Positions 53,358 to 63,857 are shown, counted from the first letter of the stretch. The stretch is DNA of 64,000 nucleotides from Balneola sp. (GCA_017640785.1 JAEPPZ010000001.1:1-64000); one strand, 5' to 3'. Made by a program: numbers and translations. Notes: generated by a model not told the origin, from the letters alone.

Positions 53358-54248
53358 TTATTCACTAAGTGCTTGTGCACCGGAAACGATCTCAGAGATT
53401 TCAGTTGTAATAGCACTTTGTCTTGCTTGGTTATATTTAAGCTTAAGATTACGCTCTAATTCTTTTGCGTTTTCTGTAGCACTATCCATTGCAGACATTC
53501 TTGCACCTTGCTCAGAAGCATTAGATTCTAGTACCGCTTTCCACAATTGAGTGTTCAAATGAAGTGGCAATAACTTATCTAAAATTGCTTCAGAATTTGG
53601 CTCGTAAATATAGTCAATTGAAGTTTTAGAATCACCCCCTGATTTAACTTCAAAACTATCCGGATCGATAGGTAAAACTTTATCGATCTTTCTGTTCTGA
53701 GCTATCACAGATCTAAACTCATTAAATACGATATAAACTTCATCATAGCTACCTTTAACAAAATCGTTAGTAGCAGATTCCATGATCGCTGAAGTTGGAT
53801 CATATTCAATAGTATCAAAGAAACCCGGAAAAGATTCAACTACATTATAACTTCTCTTCTTAAAGTAAGCTGTAGCTTTCTTTCCAATCGTTATAAGAGA
53901 AACAGTTCCTGCTTCTAGTTGACTAGAAAAGTTCTTTGCTAAACTTTTTTCAAGCTCTTTAAAAAGATTGTTGTTGAATCCACCACAAAGTCCTCTGTCA
54001 GAACCTACTACAATAAATAGCAGATTTTGGTTGGTCTCAGATTTCTCAACAAGAGGGCTGGTAATACTTCCACTATCAGCTAAACGACCAACAACATTCT
54101 GTATCTTAGCAGCATAAGGACGGGTCTTTGTCATCCGTTCCTGAGCTTTCCTAAGTTTAGCAGCAGCAACCATTTTCATTGCTTTGGTTATTTGCTGTGT
54201 GCTGTTTACAGAACTAATTCTGTTTCTTATGTCGCGTAAATTAGCCAT
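53358..54248 (-). CDS. atpG: ATP synthase F1 gamma subunit
   Basis: A 296-residue central-stalk subunit. The conserved N-terminal coiled-coil helix is RDIRNRISSVNSTQQITKAM with KMVAAAKLRKAQ, and the C-terminal helix is SNASEQGARMSAMDSATENA with LKYNQARQSAITTEISEIV. It rotates within the alpha3-beta3 head. It is the last gene of the atp cluster, 4 bases after atpA. The beta and epsilon genes that often follow are absent; the next feature is a tRNA gene. Confidence 0.95.
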   Translation of the reverse strand: MANLRDIRNRISSVNSTQQITKAMKMVAAAKLRKAQERMTKTRPYAAKIQNVVGRLADSGSITSPLVEKSETNQNLLFIVVGSDRGLCGGFNNNLFKELEKSLAKNFSSQLEAGTVSLITIGKKATAYFKKRSYNVVESFPGFFDTIEYDPTSAIMESATNDFVKGSYDEVYIVFNEFRSVIAQNRKIDKVLPIDPDSFEVKSGGDSKTSIDYIYEPNSEAILDKLLPLHLNTQLWKAVLESNASEQGARMSAMDSATENAKELERNLKLKYNQARQSAITTEISEIVSGAQALSE

Positions 54249-54251
54249 AGA

Positions 54252-55868
54252 TTAAGCTTCTTGACCAGCTAAAATTTGATCGATAACCGTATTTGCTGAA
54301 TCAAGAACCTTAGTTCCGAATTCATCAGTTAGTATACCGGATTTCGCTAAATCTTCCATTTCTGTGCTGTACTTTGACAAAACAGTCTCAAGGAATTGAG
54401 CTTCAAAGTCACTGATTAAGTCAACAGGAAGCTTATCAAGTAGTCCGGCATCATTAACTTTCAGCAGAACGATTTCTCTTTCAACAGGAAGTGGTTGATA
54501 AACATCTTGCTTCAACAATTCTACTGTTCTTTCACCCTTTCTCAATTGAGCTTGAGTAGCAGCATCAAGATCAGACCCGAACTTAGCAAAAGCTTCTAAT
54601 TCACGGTACTGAGCTAAATCAAGTTTCAATGTACCTGATAACTTTTTCATCGATTTAACCTGAGCAGATCCACCCACACGAGATACAGAAGTACCAACAT
54701 CGATTGCAGGACGAATACCAGAGTTAAATAAGTCAGTATCCAAAAAGATCTGACCATCAGTAATAGAAATTACGTTTGTCGGGATGTAAGCAGAAACGTC
54801 ACCCGCTTGTGTTTCAATAACAGGAAGTGCTGTTAGTGATCCACCACCTTTTACCATTGGCCTTAAGCCTTCAGGTATGTTGTTCATTGCCTGAGCTACT
54901 TTATCATCATTAATGATCTTAGCAGAACGCTCAAGTAAACGACTGTGAAGATAGAATACATCACCCGGATAAGCTTCACGTCCCGGAGGTCTTTTCAATA
55001 GTAGAGACATCTCACGGTATGCAACAGCTTGCTTAGAAAGATCATCATAAATTACCAATGCGTGACGACCAGTATCACGAATGTACTCTCCAACAGCTGC
55101 ACCGGCAAATGGCGCGATATACTGCATTGGAGCAGATGAACTTGCAGGAGCAGATACAACTACAGTGTAATCCATTGCTCCATTTTCTTCAAGAACTTGC
55201 TTAATACCTGCAACTGTTGAACCTTTCTGACCAATTGCTACATAAATACAGAAAACAGGCTTATCAGAATCCTGAGTAGCTTTCTGGTTTAGAATAGTGT
55301 CAATAGCCACAGAAGTTTTACCTGTCTGACGGTCACCAATAATAAGCTCACGCTGTCCTCTACCAATTGGGATCAAAGAATCAATTGCTTTGATACCTGT
55401 TTGTAATGGCTCGGCTACCGGCTCACGGTAAATTACACCAGGAGCTTTACGCTCTAGAGGTAACTTAATAGTATCGCCTGTTATTGGACCTTTACCATCA
55501 ATTGGGTTTCCAAGTGGATCAATAACACGACCTAAAACACCTTCACCTACATTAATAGATGCAATGTCTTGAGTTCTTTTAACAGTATGGCCTTCTTTTA
55601 CAGAACTTGAGGAACCGAACAACACAATACCCACGTTGTCTTCTTCAAGGTTTAGTACCATTCCTGTTATGTTATTACCATTTTCATCTTTAGAATCCGG
55701 TAATTCCACAAGCTCACCCGCTTGCACTTTAGAGAGGCCATAAACACGTGCAATACCGTCCCCTACTTCAAGTACGGTACCTACATCATAAACATCAGCT
55801 TCGTTGTCGAAACCGCTTAATTGTTTACGTAATATGGCTGAAACTTCGTCTGGTCTGACTTGGCTCAT
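54252..55868 (-). CDS. atpA: ATP synthase F1 alpha subunit
   Basis: A 538-residue subunit, slightly longer than the usual 505-515. Features are the N-terminal beta-barrel, Walker [51 protein letters not shown] and the family signature [20 protein letters not shown] with SISVRGG-like [13 protein letters not shown]. It binds non-catalytic nucleotides in the F1 head. It is separated from atpH by 35 bases and from atpG by 3. Confidence 0.97.
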   Translation of the reverse strand: MSQVRPDEVSAILRKQLSGFDNEADVYDVGTVLEVGDGIARVYGLSKVQAGELVELPDSKDENGNNITGMVLNLEEDNVGIVLFGSSSSVKEGHTVKRTQDIASINVGEGVLGRVIDPLGNPIDGKGPITGDTIKLPLERKAPGVIYREPVAEPLQTGIKAIDSLIPIGRGQRELIIGDRQTGKTSVAIDTILNQKATQDSDKPVFCIYVAIGQKGSTVAGIKQVLEENGAMDYTVVVSAPASSSAPMQYIAPFAGAAVGEYIRDTGRHALVIYDDLSKQAVAYREMSLLLKRPPGREAYPGDVFYLHSRLLERSAKIINDDKVAQAMNNIPEGLRPMVKGGGSLTALPVIETQAGDVSAYIPTNVISITDGQIFLDTDLFNSGIRPAIDVGTSVSRVGGSAQVKSMKKLSGTLKLDLAQYRELEAFAKFGSDLDAATQAQLRKGERTVELLKQDVYQPLPVEREIVLLKVNDAGLLDKLPVDLISDFEAQFLETVLSKYSTEMEDLAKSGILTDEFGTKVLDSANTVIDQILAGQEA

Positions 55869-55903
55869 TGTATTATTAATTTCTAAATCTTTTCAAATTC
55901 TTG

Positions 55904-56452
55904 TTATTCCATCGATGATGCGAGAAATCTTGTTTCAAGCTGTTCTAGCTTATGCTTAACTGTAGCATCAATTACAGTGTCATCAATTTTAACTGAAATC
56001 CCACCTCTCAGCTCTTCTTGCTCTTTAAGATCAAGATTTACTGTTTTTGAAGTAGTTCTTTCAAGCATTTTTGTCAGTTCAGTAATCTGTCCTGCTTCTA
56101 ATGCTTTTGCAGTTTTTACTTCAACTGTTATGATTCCAGCATGAACATTGTAAACATCTATAAACGCAGTAGCTACTTCATCAAGAATATCTTCTCTACC
56201 CTTATTGGTAAGTAAACCAATAAACCGAGAAACTTCTTTTGATACTTTATCATCAAAAATTGAGGATAAAGCATTTCGCTTATCAGCCGGTTTTACAACA
56301 GGGCTTTTAAGAAACATTCTTAATTCCTTAGAGCCTTCGATAGTTGCTTTGATGAAATGAATATCCTTCAAAGTATTCTCAATCGAATTCTGCTCAACAG
56401 CACTTTCAAGAAGTGCTGTTGCGTAACGTTTTGCTGCTTTTGATACCAACAT
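55904..56452 (-). CDS. atpH: ATP synthase F1 delta subunit
   Basis: A 182-residue stator subunit: an N-terminal helical bundle (KAAKRYATALLESAVEQNSI), LRMFLKSPVVKPADKRNALS, LLTNKGREDILDEV in the middle, and the C-terminal ELRGGISVKIDDTVIDATVK. It links F1 to the b subunit stalk. It lies ten bases after atpF in the cluster, in the normal order. Confidence 0.93.
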   Translation of the reverse strand: MLVSKAAKRYATALLESAVEQNSIENTLKDIHFIKATIEGSKELRMFLKSPVVKPADKRNALSSIFDDKVSKEVSRFIGLLTNKGREDILDEVATAFIDVYNVHAGIITVEVKTAKALEAGQITELTKMLERTTSKTVNLDLKEQEELRGGISVKIDDTVIDATVKHKLEQLETRFLASSME

Positions 56453-56461
56453 CAGCTAAGC

Positions 56462-56974
56462 TTAGTTTTTTGACAGGTCGGTAATAAAATTATCGACCAG
56501 CTTGTTGTTCTTATCGTTATCTAGTTCCGCATCGATGATCACAGAAGCAGATTTGATAGCTAATTGAGCAACTTCATTTCGAAGTTCCAATAACGCCTGC
56601 TTCTTTTCTTGCTCAATAGCGGCTTTAGCCTGCTCTATTATTTGAGTAGCCTCATCTTTTGCTTTTGAAATTCGCTCTGAACGAAGAATATCTGCTTCTT
56701 CTAAAGCTTCCTTACGGATTTTTTGCGCTTTAGCCTCTGCCTCACGAAGAGCAATATCGTTATCCTTAGAAATCTGCTCAGCTTTTGCTAAAGCTTTTTC
56801 AGCTGATTCTAACGAATTTTTGATCTTTGCTTCACGCTCATTGAGCGCCTTCATGATAGGAGGAAGAGCAAATTTTATCATTATAAACAGAAATACGATC
56901 AGAGATATCGCTATCCAAATTGCAAATCCGGTGTTAAATGATAAAAGTCCTCCGCCCGCTAATAGATAAGTCAT
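56462..56974 (-). CDS. atpF: ATP synthase F0 b subunit
   Basis: A 170-residue peripheral-stalk subunit with one N-terminal transmembrane helix (about residues 15-36, FAIWIAISLIVFLFIMIKFA) followed by PPIMKALNEREAKIKNSLES and a long charged coiled coil to the end. It is of normal length, and there is a single b gene with no b' duplicate. It dimerises and holds the F1 head via the delta subunit. Confidence 0.94.
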   Translation of the reverse strand: MTYLLAGGGLLSFNTGFAIWIAISLIVFLFIMIKFALPPIMKALNEREAKIKNSLESAEKALAKAEQISKDNDIALREAEAKAQKIRKEALEEADILRSERISKAKDEATQIIEQAKAAIEQEKKQALLELRNEVAQLAIKSASVIIDAELDNDKNNKLVDNFITDLSKN

Positions 56975-56983
56975 TGCTTCCTA

Positions 56984-57211
<228 letters not shown>

Positions 57212-57238
57212 TTATTAGTTAGGGGTTTTATTAATTAA

Positions 57239-58291
57239 TTATGCTGCGTGTTCAGCATGATAATGTTCTTCATCATGATCATGACTTTCTGCTGCCATTC
57301 CGATAAATACCGCAGAAAGTAATGTGAAAATATAAGCCTGCAAAAGCGATACAAAGAGTTTTAATATGTATAGTATAGCAGTCATGGATACACTAAATAC
57401 ACTCACTCCATAAGCCGCAACGCTTCCATACATATCATTGAAAATAAATATAAGTCCTAAGATCGCTATGATCATTATTTTACCGGACATCATATTTGCA
57501 AAAAGTCGAATTGCAAGCGCAAATGGTTTTGTAATTAAACCAATCAGCTCAACCGGGATCATTAAAAACTTGACTCCCAAAGGAACTCCCGGAAACCAAA
57601 AAACATGCGTCCAGTGATCTTTAGTTCCACTAAATTGAGTAATCACAAAAGTAAAAAATGCTAATACAGCTGTAACAGTTATATCTGCTGTTGCCGTTGC
57701 AGCCCATGGCAACAAACCAAAGGTATTCATAAATGCAATAGCCATAAATACGGTAAACAAATAAGGAACATATTTGTCAGCTTTTTTATCATCTATATTT
57801 GGCCTTGCTACTTCATCACGAATAAAAACAAAGAAAACCTCAAACAAATTCTGAAGAGCACCTTTAGGCTCAACTTCTTTACCAACTCCCTTTTTATACC
57901 TACTTCCTGCAAACATTGTGAATAAAGCTACCGCCCCAAGACCAAACCAAAAATAAATCAAATGAGAAGTAATTGAGAAGTCTACTTTAATTGCACCGTT
58001 TGTAGCCACAAGCGCATGATCCACATCTTCAAATAAGCCAGACTCAATAGCTTTCTCTGTGCTTGCAAAAGTATCGAACCGAGAATTACCTTCTTCATCA
58101 GCCCAATAAATAATTCTTGGTAAATACAATTTTTTACCAAAGAATTTAAAATAATCATGGTCAGCGACAGTTCCCATTATATCAATTGGGGATTCGCTTT
58201 TCTCCTCAGCATCATCAGCAGCTAAGAGATTTGGTGTACTCACCGATAAAAACAAGATAGTCAAAAATAGACGACGAAAAGTCTGGATCAT
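57239..58291 (-). CDS. atpB: ATP synthase F0 a subunit
   Basis: A 350-residue subunit, long for the family (about 240-270). The extra part is an N-terminal leader-like segment (FRRLFLTILFLSVSTPNLLA) plus an extracytoplasmic stretch of about 100 residues before the first core helix, a feature seen in Bacteroidota-type AtpB. The core has the essential Arg in ALAIRLFANMMSGKIM and a late SLLQAYIFTLLSAVFIGMA. The C-terminus is His-rich (HDHDEEHYHAEH), which is unusual and could bind metal. It forms the proton half-channels. Confidence 0.93.
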   Translation of the reverse strand: MIQTFRRLFLTILFLSVSTPNLLAADDAEEKSESPIDIMGTVADHDYFKFFGKKLYLPRIIYWADEEGNSRFDTFASTEKAIESGLFEDVDHALVATNGAIKVDFSITSHLIYFWFGLGAVALFTMFAGSRYKKGVGKEVEPKGALQNLFEVFFVFIRDEVARPNIDDKKADKYVPYLFTVFMAIAFMNTFGLLPWAATATADITVTAVLAFFTFVITQFSGTKDHWTHVFWFPGVPLGVKFLMIPVELIGLITKPFALAIRLFANMMSGKIMIIAILGLIFIFNDMYGSVAAYGVSVFSVSMTAILYILKLFVSLLQAYIFTLLSAVFIGMAAESHDHDEEHYHAEHAA

Positions 58292-58298
58292 TTCTAAA

Positions 58299-58664
58299 TT
58301 ATTGCTTCTTTTTGAGAAGTATTTGATTGATAAAAATCATTTCCATTACAGAATGATAAAGATAGGAAATTATGAAACTAACTGTAAAGTAGATATTATC
58401 AATTTTTGTGATTCCGAGTAAAATTCCCAGAGCTGCCAAAACTAGCAAGAATCGAATAGCCATAGAGAAGAAAAAAACCTGTATAAATAACTTAGAGTCA
58501 GCATTCCAGAAATTATCAAGCACCCAGGCACTGCTTAAAATAAAAATAAGACTTAAAACAAAGCCACAAATTACCGCTACAGCGGGATCAACGGGTAAAA
58601 AAAACGGAGAGATCAGCGCGAGTATGAGCGGGATCACATTAAATTTTATGAGTTTTTTTATCAC
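58299..58664 (-). CDS. AtpI-like ATP synthase accessory membrane protein
   Basis: A 121-residue protein with four hydrophobic helices (about 9-26, 30-48, 60-82, 88-112) in the place and size of the AtpI/I-subunit genes that assist c-ring assembly or magnesium uptake. The start is a GTG at 58664 that overlaps the AtpZ stop (GTGA). Family assignment rests on position and hydropathy more than on motifs. Confidence 0.7.
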   Translation of the reverse strand: MIKKLIKFNVIPLILALISPFFLPVDPAVAVICGFVLSLIFILSSAWVLDNFWNADSKLFIQVFFFSMAIRFLLVLAALGILLGITKIDNIYFTVSFIISYLYHSVMEMIFINQILLKKKQ

Positions 58665-58876
58665 TTATTCTGATTATTACCTCCCTCATTTTTTGCGAGT
58701 TTAAAAACCAAATTAAAGAATAAAATTATCCCCAATCCGGCTCCGATTAACATACCATAAGGAGAAGTTTCCAGGTATTTATCCAGAACGTACCCTACTC
58801 CTATTGGTATTAAAAGAGTGAATGCAATTTCAGCGCCAAGATTCAGGTGCTCCCTGTATTCTTCAGGCAACTGCAT
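58661..58876 (-). CDS. AtpZ/AtpI-family small membrane protein
   Basis: A 71-residue protein with two helices: LGAEIAFTLLIPIGVGYVLD, then GMLIGAGLGIILFFNLVFKL. The G-YxLDK motif (GVGYVLDKYLETSPYGMLIG) matches AtpZ-type proteins (F0F1-ATPase_gene1), which form a calcium/magnesium transport accessory with AtpI in some species. It starts the atp cluster proper and follows bactofilin by three bases. Confidence 0.8.
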   Translation of the reverse strand: MQLPEEYREHLNLGAEIAFTLLIPIGVGYVLDKYLETSPYGMLIGAGLGIILFFNLVFKLAKNEGGNNQNK

Positions 58877-58879
58877 TCG

Positions 58880-59326
58880 TTACGCCTTAACCCCTTTTAG
58901 CTGAGTCTCTTCAGCATATTCAGAATCATTAGTTTGAGATAGATTTTTTACATCAGAACCCATCTTACAAGTTCCGTTTATTTGAGCACCTTCCTCTACA
59001 ACCAATGTTTTTGTGAAAATATTTCCATCGATAATTGCTTCCTTCCTCAGGATAAGACGGCTATTTACTTTCACATCTCCTTCAACTTTACCAGCTATAT
59101 CTGCATCAGATGACGAAACGTTACCCTTCACCAAACCATTATTAGTAAGTATGATCTTGCCTTTAGAAATGGCCTCACCTACAATAGTACCGCTTACACG
59201 GATATCCGAGTTAGCCTGTAGGTTTCCTTTTATTTTGGTACCCTCATTAATAATATTTACTGAAGGTGACTGATTTGTAGAATTACTCACGGTTTTACTC
59301 TTTTTATTTTTGTTAAACATACTCAT
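58880..59326 (-). CDS. Bactofilin
   Basis: A 148-residue cytoskeletal protein. A polar N-terminal tail is followed by the right-handed beta-helix core: NIINEGTKIKGNLQANSDIR, VSGTIVGEAISKGKIILTNN, SSSDADIAGKVEGDVKVNSR and GAQINGTCKMG. The open frame reaches 59374, but the ATG at 59326 (MSMFNKNKKS) overlaps the M23 peptidase stop (TAATG) and fits the family length. Bactofilins polymerise without nucleotide and localise cell-wall enzymes. The adjacent M23 peptidase is the usual partner. Confidence 0.93.
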   Translation of the reverse strand: MSMFNKNKKSKTVSNSTNQSPSVNIINEGTKIKGNLQANSDIRVSGTIVGEAISKGKIILTNNGLVKGNVSSSDADIAGKVEGDVKVNSRLILRKEAIIDGNIFTKTLVVEEGAQINGTCKMGSDVKNLSQTNDSEYAEETQLKGVKA

Positions 59327-60186
59327 TAAAAAATTAAATAGGCTAATGGATTTTGTGAAACCCCATTTTTCCAAATTTCAAAATGAAGATGTGGTCCTGA
59401 ACTTGAAATTCCGGTATTCCCTATAAGACCAAGTACATCTCCCTTGAAAACTTTCTCTCCTTTTGTTTTATATAATTTTGAACAGTGCTTATATGTACTT
59501 ACCAGTCCGTCTTTATGTTGAACTGAGATCACATAACCGAAATCTATTGTCCAGCTACTGGATATTACCGTACCGTCTGCAATATTCATAAAAATATCAT
59601 TTTCCTTGGTAGCAATATCTAAACCGAAATGACCCTCAAGTGGTTCATAACCTCTCGTACGAGTTCCTTTAGCCGGAGCCTGAGTTGGAAAATCAGGAGC
59701 ATTTTCTATTACATTTGCTAAAACCAAGCTTCCACTTTCAAACATATCTGAAACACTTAAATTTGAAAATGAAGATATGGAGGAGGATGAATTATTAGAG
59801 TTTTCAATTGAAGAAATGGAGCTCAATCTCTCATCCAAGGTCAATGTAGTATCTTTATTTAATCTTATAACTTCTTTTATCTCTCTGAGCTGCTGATCCC
59901 TAACATCCAAAGAATCCTGAAGTGATATTAATCTTTCAGAAATACCTTGAATCTCTCTTCTTATTTCTATTTCATCAGTATTATATAACAAACCACCTAG
60001 TGGAGTAAGCATAAATATCATAGCAACTAATACAGAAAAGATCACGGATAACACCGTGAAGCTCATAAACAGGTTATTAGGCTTAATTTTATAAGAATCG
60101 TCCTGGCCGGGTTTACTGTCGTCAAGTAAAATAATTTCAACGGATTTATGACGATCTTTAAAAAGTCTCTTTATAAATGCTCTCAT
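59326..60186 (-). CDS. M23 family peptidoglycan endopeptidase (LytM)
   Basis: A 286-residue protein with a cytoplasmic N-terminus, one transmembrane helix (about residues 42-64), a coiled coil (78-115), a Ser-rich linker and a LytM domain from about 165. The zinc ligands are intact: HFGLDIA (H and D), and HLHFEIW (HxH), with YKHCSKLYKTKGEKVFKGD between. It cuts peptide cross-links in the wall. It overlaps the bactofilin gene, an arrangement seen in other bacteria where bactofilin and an M23 enzyme set cell shape. Confidence 0.92.
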   Translation of the reverse strand: MRAFIKRLFKDRHKSVEIILLDDSKPGQDDSYKIKPNNLFMSFTVLSVIFSVLVAMIFMLTPLGGLLYNTDEIEIRREIQGISERLISLQDSLDVRDQQLREIKEVIRLNKDTTLTLDERLSSISSIENSNNSSSSISSFSNLSVSDMFESGSLVLANVIENAPDFPTQAPAKGTRTRGYEPLEGHFGLDIATKENDIFMNIADGTVISSSWTIDFGYVISVQHKDGLVSTYKHCSKLYKTKGEKVFKGDVLGLIGNTGISSSGPHLHFEIWKNGVSQNPLAYLIF

Positions 60187-60189
60187 ATT

Positions 60190-61482
60190 TTAAACTTGCG
60201 CATTCTCCACTACTTTATCAAAAAATAAAGACAATTTATTAGTTAAACTTTTTCTTTCATACATCTCGGCAAACTTCTTAGAAGCTTCAGGGATTTTAGC
60301 CTTCGCCCACAACTCATACACTTCTTCTAAAGTTTTAGTTACGTCATAAATGTTATCCGGAGCTGCATGGAAACCAGCTTTATAATCATCGAGTAACTTT
60401 GAAGCTTCACCGGGATGAACCAAACCTAAAATTGGCTTTTTTGTTCCTATATATTCAAAGAGTTTTCCGGATTTGATCTGTTTCAGATTTTCAGAAAAAT
60501 TTGAAACCATCCACAAAATATCTGCTTTTAATAAATTAGCAGCTGAAATATCATGAGAAAGATATCCATAGTTTGATACGATATCTTCAAATTCCAGATT
60601 GCTGATTAGCTTTTTGATCCTGGAATCCAATCCTCCTTGAAAATGAAGATGTGTCTTCTCTTTTAGTTCAGGCTTTTTAGTGAAAAGTTCTTTCAGTCCA
60701 TTTAAAAATATATCAGGTTGGTTTGCCTCATAAAAAAGCCCGCTGTATAACCAATTGAGTTTTCCTTTTTTATACTCTAGTGAAGTATTTCTATGGGAAT
60801 CAAAATCCTCCTGATCAAATCCGTGGGATACGATCTCCATATTCAGAGTTTTGGAGGTCAATACTTCTTGTATACGGTCTCCGGCAAATCGATCCAGCGC
60901 AACTATCCCTGAAGAATGTCTCAGCCATTCACTTTCTGCTGCTTTCTTCTTCAATTTTCTGGATTCAGATTCATTTTCTTCAAAATGATTTCCCGTAAAA
61001 AGATCCCGATAATCTAAAACATAAGGAATATCTGTCAACTCATTTAATTGTTGAGCAATAATATGATTACTGAAAGGCGGGGCAGTACTAAAGATCAGAT
61101 CAATCTTTTTATCATCTATTAATTCTTTCCCCTTTTGGACTGCCGGTTCGATCCAGGCTTTTTTGTTATCGGGGAAATAGATCTTTCTTGAAATAAGCCT
61201 TAAGACTTTAGAAATCAACCCGGTAACCAAGCCGGTTTGTTTCTTAACACCACCGAATTTATGGAAGGGTGTATTTGCTTTGACTCTATGAATTTCCAAG
61301 TCTAAGCTTTCAAGCTCTTGCTCTAAGGAATGGTCAAAGAATTGGTAAACACCAGGCTCAGGGCACAGAATAATCGGATTCCATCCGAACTCTTTTAAGT
61401 ACTTGGCGAATTTTAATGGCCTCTGAACTCCACTACCTCCCATCGGCGGAAAGTAGTAGACAATAAAGAGTACATTTTTCAT
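60190..61482 (-). CDS. Glycosyltransferase family 4-like protein
   Basis: A 430-residue GT-B enzyme. The N-terminal FIVYYFPPMGGSGVQRPLKF is typical of this group; the C-terminal donor half has HLHFQGGLDSRIKKLI, NYGYLSHDISAANLLKADIL and LFEYIGTKKPILGLVHPGEA. A TTG at 61491 opens the frame, but the ATG at 61482 (MKNVLFIVYYFPP) is more likely. It lies between guaB and the M23 peptidase with gaps of 3-12 bases, so it is probably co-transcribed. Donor and acceptor are unknown. Confidence 0.87.
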   Translation of the reverse strand: MKNVLFIVYYFPPMGGSGVQRPLKFAKYLKEFGWNPIILCPEPGVYQFFDHSLEQELESLDLEIHRVKANTPFHKFGGVKKQTGLVTGLISKVLRLISRKIYFPDNKKAWIEPAVQKGKELIDDKKIDLIFSTAPPFSNHIIAQQLNELTDIPYVLDYRDLFTGNHFEENESESRKLKKKAAESEWLRHSSGIVALDRFAGDRIQEVLTSKTLNMEIVSHGFDQEDFDSHRNTSLEYKKGKLNWLYSGLFYEANQPDIFLNGLKELFTKKPELKEKTHLHFQGGLDSRIKKLISNLEFEDIVSNYGYLSHDISAANLLKADILWMVSNFSENLKQIKSGKLFEYIGTKKPILGLVHPGEASKLLDDYKAGFHAAPDNIYDVTKTLEEVYELWAKAKIPEASKKFAEMYERKSLTNKLSLFFDKVVENAQV

Positions 61483-61494
61483 CAAGCTCAAAAA

Positions 61495-62979
61495 TTACAC
61501 CGAGTAGTTCGGTGCTTCTTTTGTTATTTGAACTGAATGGGGATGACTTTCTTTATATGAAGCTGCTGAGATTTGAACAAATTCTGCCGTTTTCATTCCT
61601 TCAATATTTTCTGCACCGCAATAGCCCATCGCAGCTCGTAAACCACCTGTCATTTGGTGAACTACTTCACCTAGATAGCCTTTAAACGGAACCCGGCCTT
61701 CAATCCCTTCAGGAACTAGTTTATTGATATCATCTTCCACGTCCTGAAAATATCTGTCTTTGGAGCCTTTCTTCATTGCTCCGATACTTCCCATACCACG
61801 GTATGATTTATACTTACGGGATTCATATATGATAGTCTCTCCCGGACTTTCATCCACGCCGGCAAACATAGAACCCATCATTACAACATCAGCTCCCCCG
61901 GCTATCGCTTTTGGAATATCTCCGGTTTGTTTGATTCCACCATCAGCAATTAAACCGACTCCTTGTTCTCTACAAAATTCTGCCACTTCCATTACTGCGC
62001 TAAGTTGTGGAACTCCAACTCCTGTAACCACTCTGGTGGTACAAATAGACCCTGGACCAACACCAACTTTTACAACATCTGCACCTGCTTGAACTAACGC
62101 TTCTGCAGCTGCTCTGGTGGCGATGTTACCACCAATAACATTTAAATGTGGATATTCAGCTTTTATTCTTGAAACGGTTTGAAGTACCCCATCAGAATGT
62201 CCGTGTGCTGTGTCTACTGTAATTACATCCACTCCGGCATTCACTAAAGCCTCTACCCTTTCCATTGTATCTGCTGTAACACCAACGGCTGCTCCAACTC
62301 TCAGTCTGCCCAAATTATCTTTACAAGCATTCGGAAAATTCATTTTCTTTTCAATATCCTTGAAAGTGATCAATCCAACCAATTTGTTCTTCGAATCTAC
62401 GATTGGCAATTTTTCCACTTTAAAGTGTTGAAGGATCTTCTCTGCTTGTTTAAGAGTAGTTCCTTCTTTTGCAGTGTAAAGATCTTCTTTAGTCATGATC
62501 TCTCCCAGCTTTTTCGTCATATCAGACTCAAAACGAAGATCACGATTTGTAACGATACCGATTAAAATCCCTTTATCATCTACAATGGGTATCCCACCAA
62601 TTTTGTGCATACGCATTAAAGAGCGTGCATCCTTTACCGTAGAGTTTTCATCCAGAGTAACCGGATCGACAATCATTCCACTTTCGCTTCTTTTTACCAA
62701 ACGAACTTGTTCAGCTTGCTCTTCAATGGTCATGTTTTTGTGAAGCATCGCAATTCCACCTTCCCGAGCAAGAGCAATTGCTAATCGGTATTCAGAAACT
62801 GTATCCATGGCTGCACTAACAATGGGAATGTTCAATTTAAGAGTTGGTGTAAGCTGAACACTTAAATCCACATCTCTTGGTAATATTTTTGAATAATTGG
62901 GTACTAATAAGACGTCATCATAAGTAAGCCCTTGTCGGGTGATGCGTTCAAAAGGAGAAGAATCGTTCATTTTATACAT
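61495..62979 (-). CDS. guaB: IMP dehydrogenase
   Basis: A 494-residue enzyme that oxidises IMP to XMP with NAD+, the first step to GMP. The N-terminal [20 protein letters not shown] is followed by two CBS domains (about 95-210), then [20 protein letters not shown], the catalytic loop [20 protein letters not shown] with the active-site Cys, [20 protein letters not shown] and the flap [17 protein letters not shown] codons at 62979 and 62970 are both possible starts. It leads the long minus-strand run of genes. Confidence 0.96.
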   Translation of the reverse strand: MYKMNDSSPFERITRQGLTYDDVLLVPNYSKILPRDVDLSVQLTPTLKLNIPIVSAAMDTVSEYRLAIALAREGGIAMLHKNMTIEEQAEQVRLVKRSESGMIVDPVTLDENSTVKDARSLMRMHKIGGIPIVDDKGILIGIVTNRDLRFESDMTKKLGEIMTKEDLYTAKEGTTLKQAEKILQHFKVEKLPIVDSKNKLVGLITFKDIEKKMNFPNACKDNLGRLRVGAAVGVTADTMERVEALVNAGVDVITVDTAHGHSDGVLQTVSRIKAEYPHLNVIGGNIATRAAAEALVQAGADVVKVGVGPGSICTTRVVTGVGVPQLSAVMEVAEFCREQGVGLIADGGIKQTGDIPKAIAGGADVVMMGSMFAGVDESPGETIIYESRKYKSYRGMGSIGAMKKGSKDRYFQDVEDDINKLVPEGIEGRVPFKGYLGEVVHQMTGGLRAAMGYCGAENIEGMKTAEFVQISAASYKESHPHSVQITKEAPNYSV

Positions 62980-63007
62980 GAAACAAAAAATTTGGCTTGC
63001 AGTTTTT

Positions 63008-63015
63008 CAAAGATA
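63008..63015 (-). promoter_or_regulatory. Candidate -7 box of guaB
   Basis: TATCTTTG on the minus strand matches TAnnTTTG exactly, 29 bases before the ATG at 62979. No strong TTTG element is seen about 20 bases upstream of it. It could serve the whole guaB-to-atp run. Confidence 0.4.
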
Positions 63016-63095
63016 AGGATATCTGTATGGAAGTGCTTGTAGTTTAAACTATTTTTTAAGCTTTCGGTAGATTCGATAGAATTTAATACAACTTT

Positions 63096-63857
63096 ATGGG
63101 CAACGATCATATTTATACAAAAAAAGAGATCAGTAAAATACTCAAAAGAGCTTCTGAAATTCAGACGCAAAAAGATCTTTACGGTGATAAAGATGGACTC
63201 TCTGAGCAGGAAATTCTGGAACTTGCCAATGAAGTCGGCATTGATAGAGCATCTCTTTTAGAAGCCATACATATCCATGATAAACCTGATTTCGATCAGG
63301 AATTTAAGTGGAGTAAGGTGACCTCTAAATTACAAGAAGTAACCTATGTTGATAAGGAAATGTCTTCAGAGCAATGGGAAGAAGTTGTTCAGGAAATCAG
63401 AAAAGTGACCGGAGGAATCGGTAAGTCAGCAAAAACCGGAAAGTCGTTTGAATGGGAGCAAAGAAGAGGCGAATTTGGCTACAAACATATCTCATTAACT
63501 CCTAAAGATGGAAAAACTAAAATTCAGTATGTCCATAACTGGACAGCAATGAAGATGCCACTTCTATTTATCCCTGCATTTTTAGGCTCTGTGTTTATGT
63601 TAGTTACTTTAAAAGGAACAGGACTTCCTAAACCCACTGCTGTAATGTTTGCTCCATTGGGTGGATTGGTTGCCTTTACTGGTGGCCTAATGTACATGAA
63701 ATACTATTACTCCAGAGAAAAACGACGGCTTAAGAATATGATCCGAACTATCTCAAAAAAGATAAGCTCTTCCGGGAATGCGAAGATATCTATAGAAGAC
63801 GAAGATGTATATTCTAATGAAAATACCGCCAACAAATCCGGAAACAGGACTCACTGA
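63096..63857 (+). CDS. Two-helix membrane protein of unknown function
   Basis: A 253-residue protein I do not recognise. The N-terminal 65 residues are helical and charged (YTKKEISKILKRASEIQTQK; LSEQEILELANEVGIDRASL), like a small SHOCT- or DUF1707-type cytoplasmic domain. A mixed segment with KSFEWEQRRGEFGYKHISLT follows; then two hydrophobic helices at about 150-172 (PLLFIPAFLGSVFMLVTL) and 180-203 (MFAPLGGLVAFTGGLMYMKY), and a basic cytoplasmic tail (REKRRLKNMIRTISKKI). It is divergent from guaB and may be a stress or sensor protein. The ATG at 63096 is the first in frame. Confidence 0.7.
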   Translation: MGNDHIYTKKEISKILKRASEIQTQKDLYGDKDGLSEQEILELANEVGIDRASLLEAIHIHDKPDFDQEFKWSKVTSKLQEVTYVDKEMSSEQWEEVVQEIRKVTGGIGKSAKTGKSFEWEQRRGEFGYKHISLTPKDGKTKIQYVHNWTAMKMPLLFIPAFLGSVFMLVTLKGTGLPKPTAVMFAPLGGLVAFTGGLMYMKYYYSREKRRLKNMIRTISKKISSSGNAKISIEDEDVYSNENTANKSGNRTH

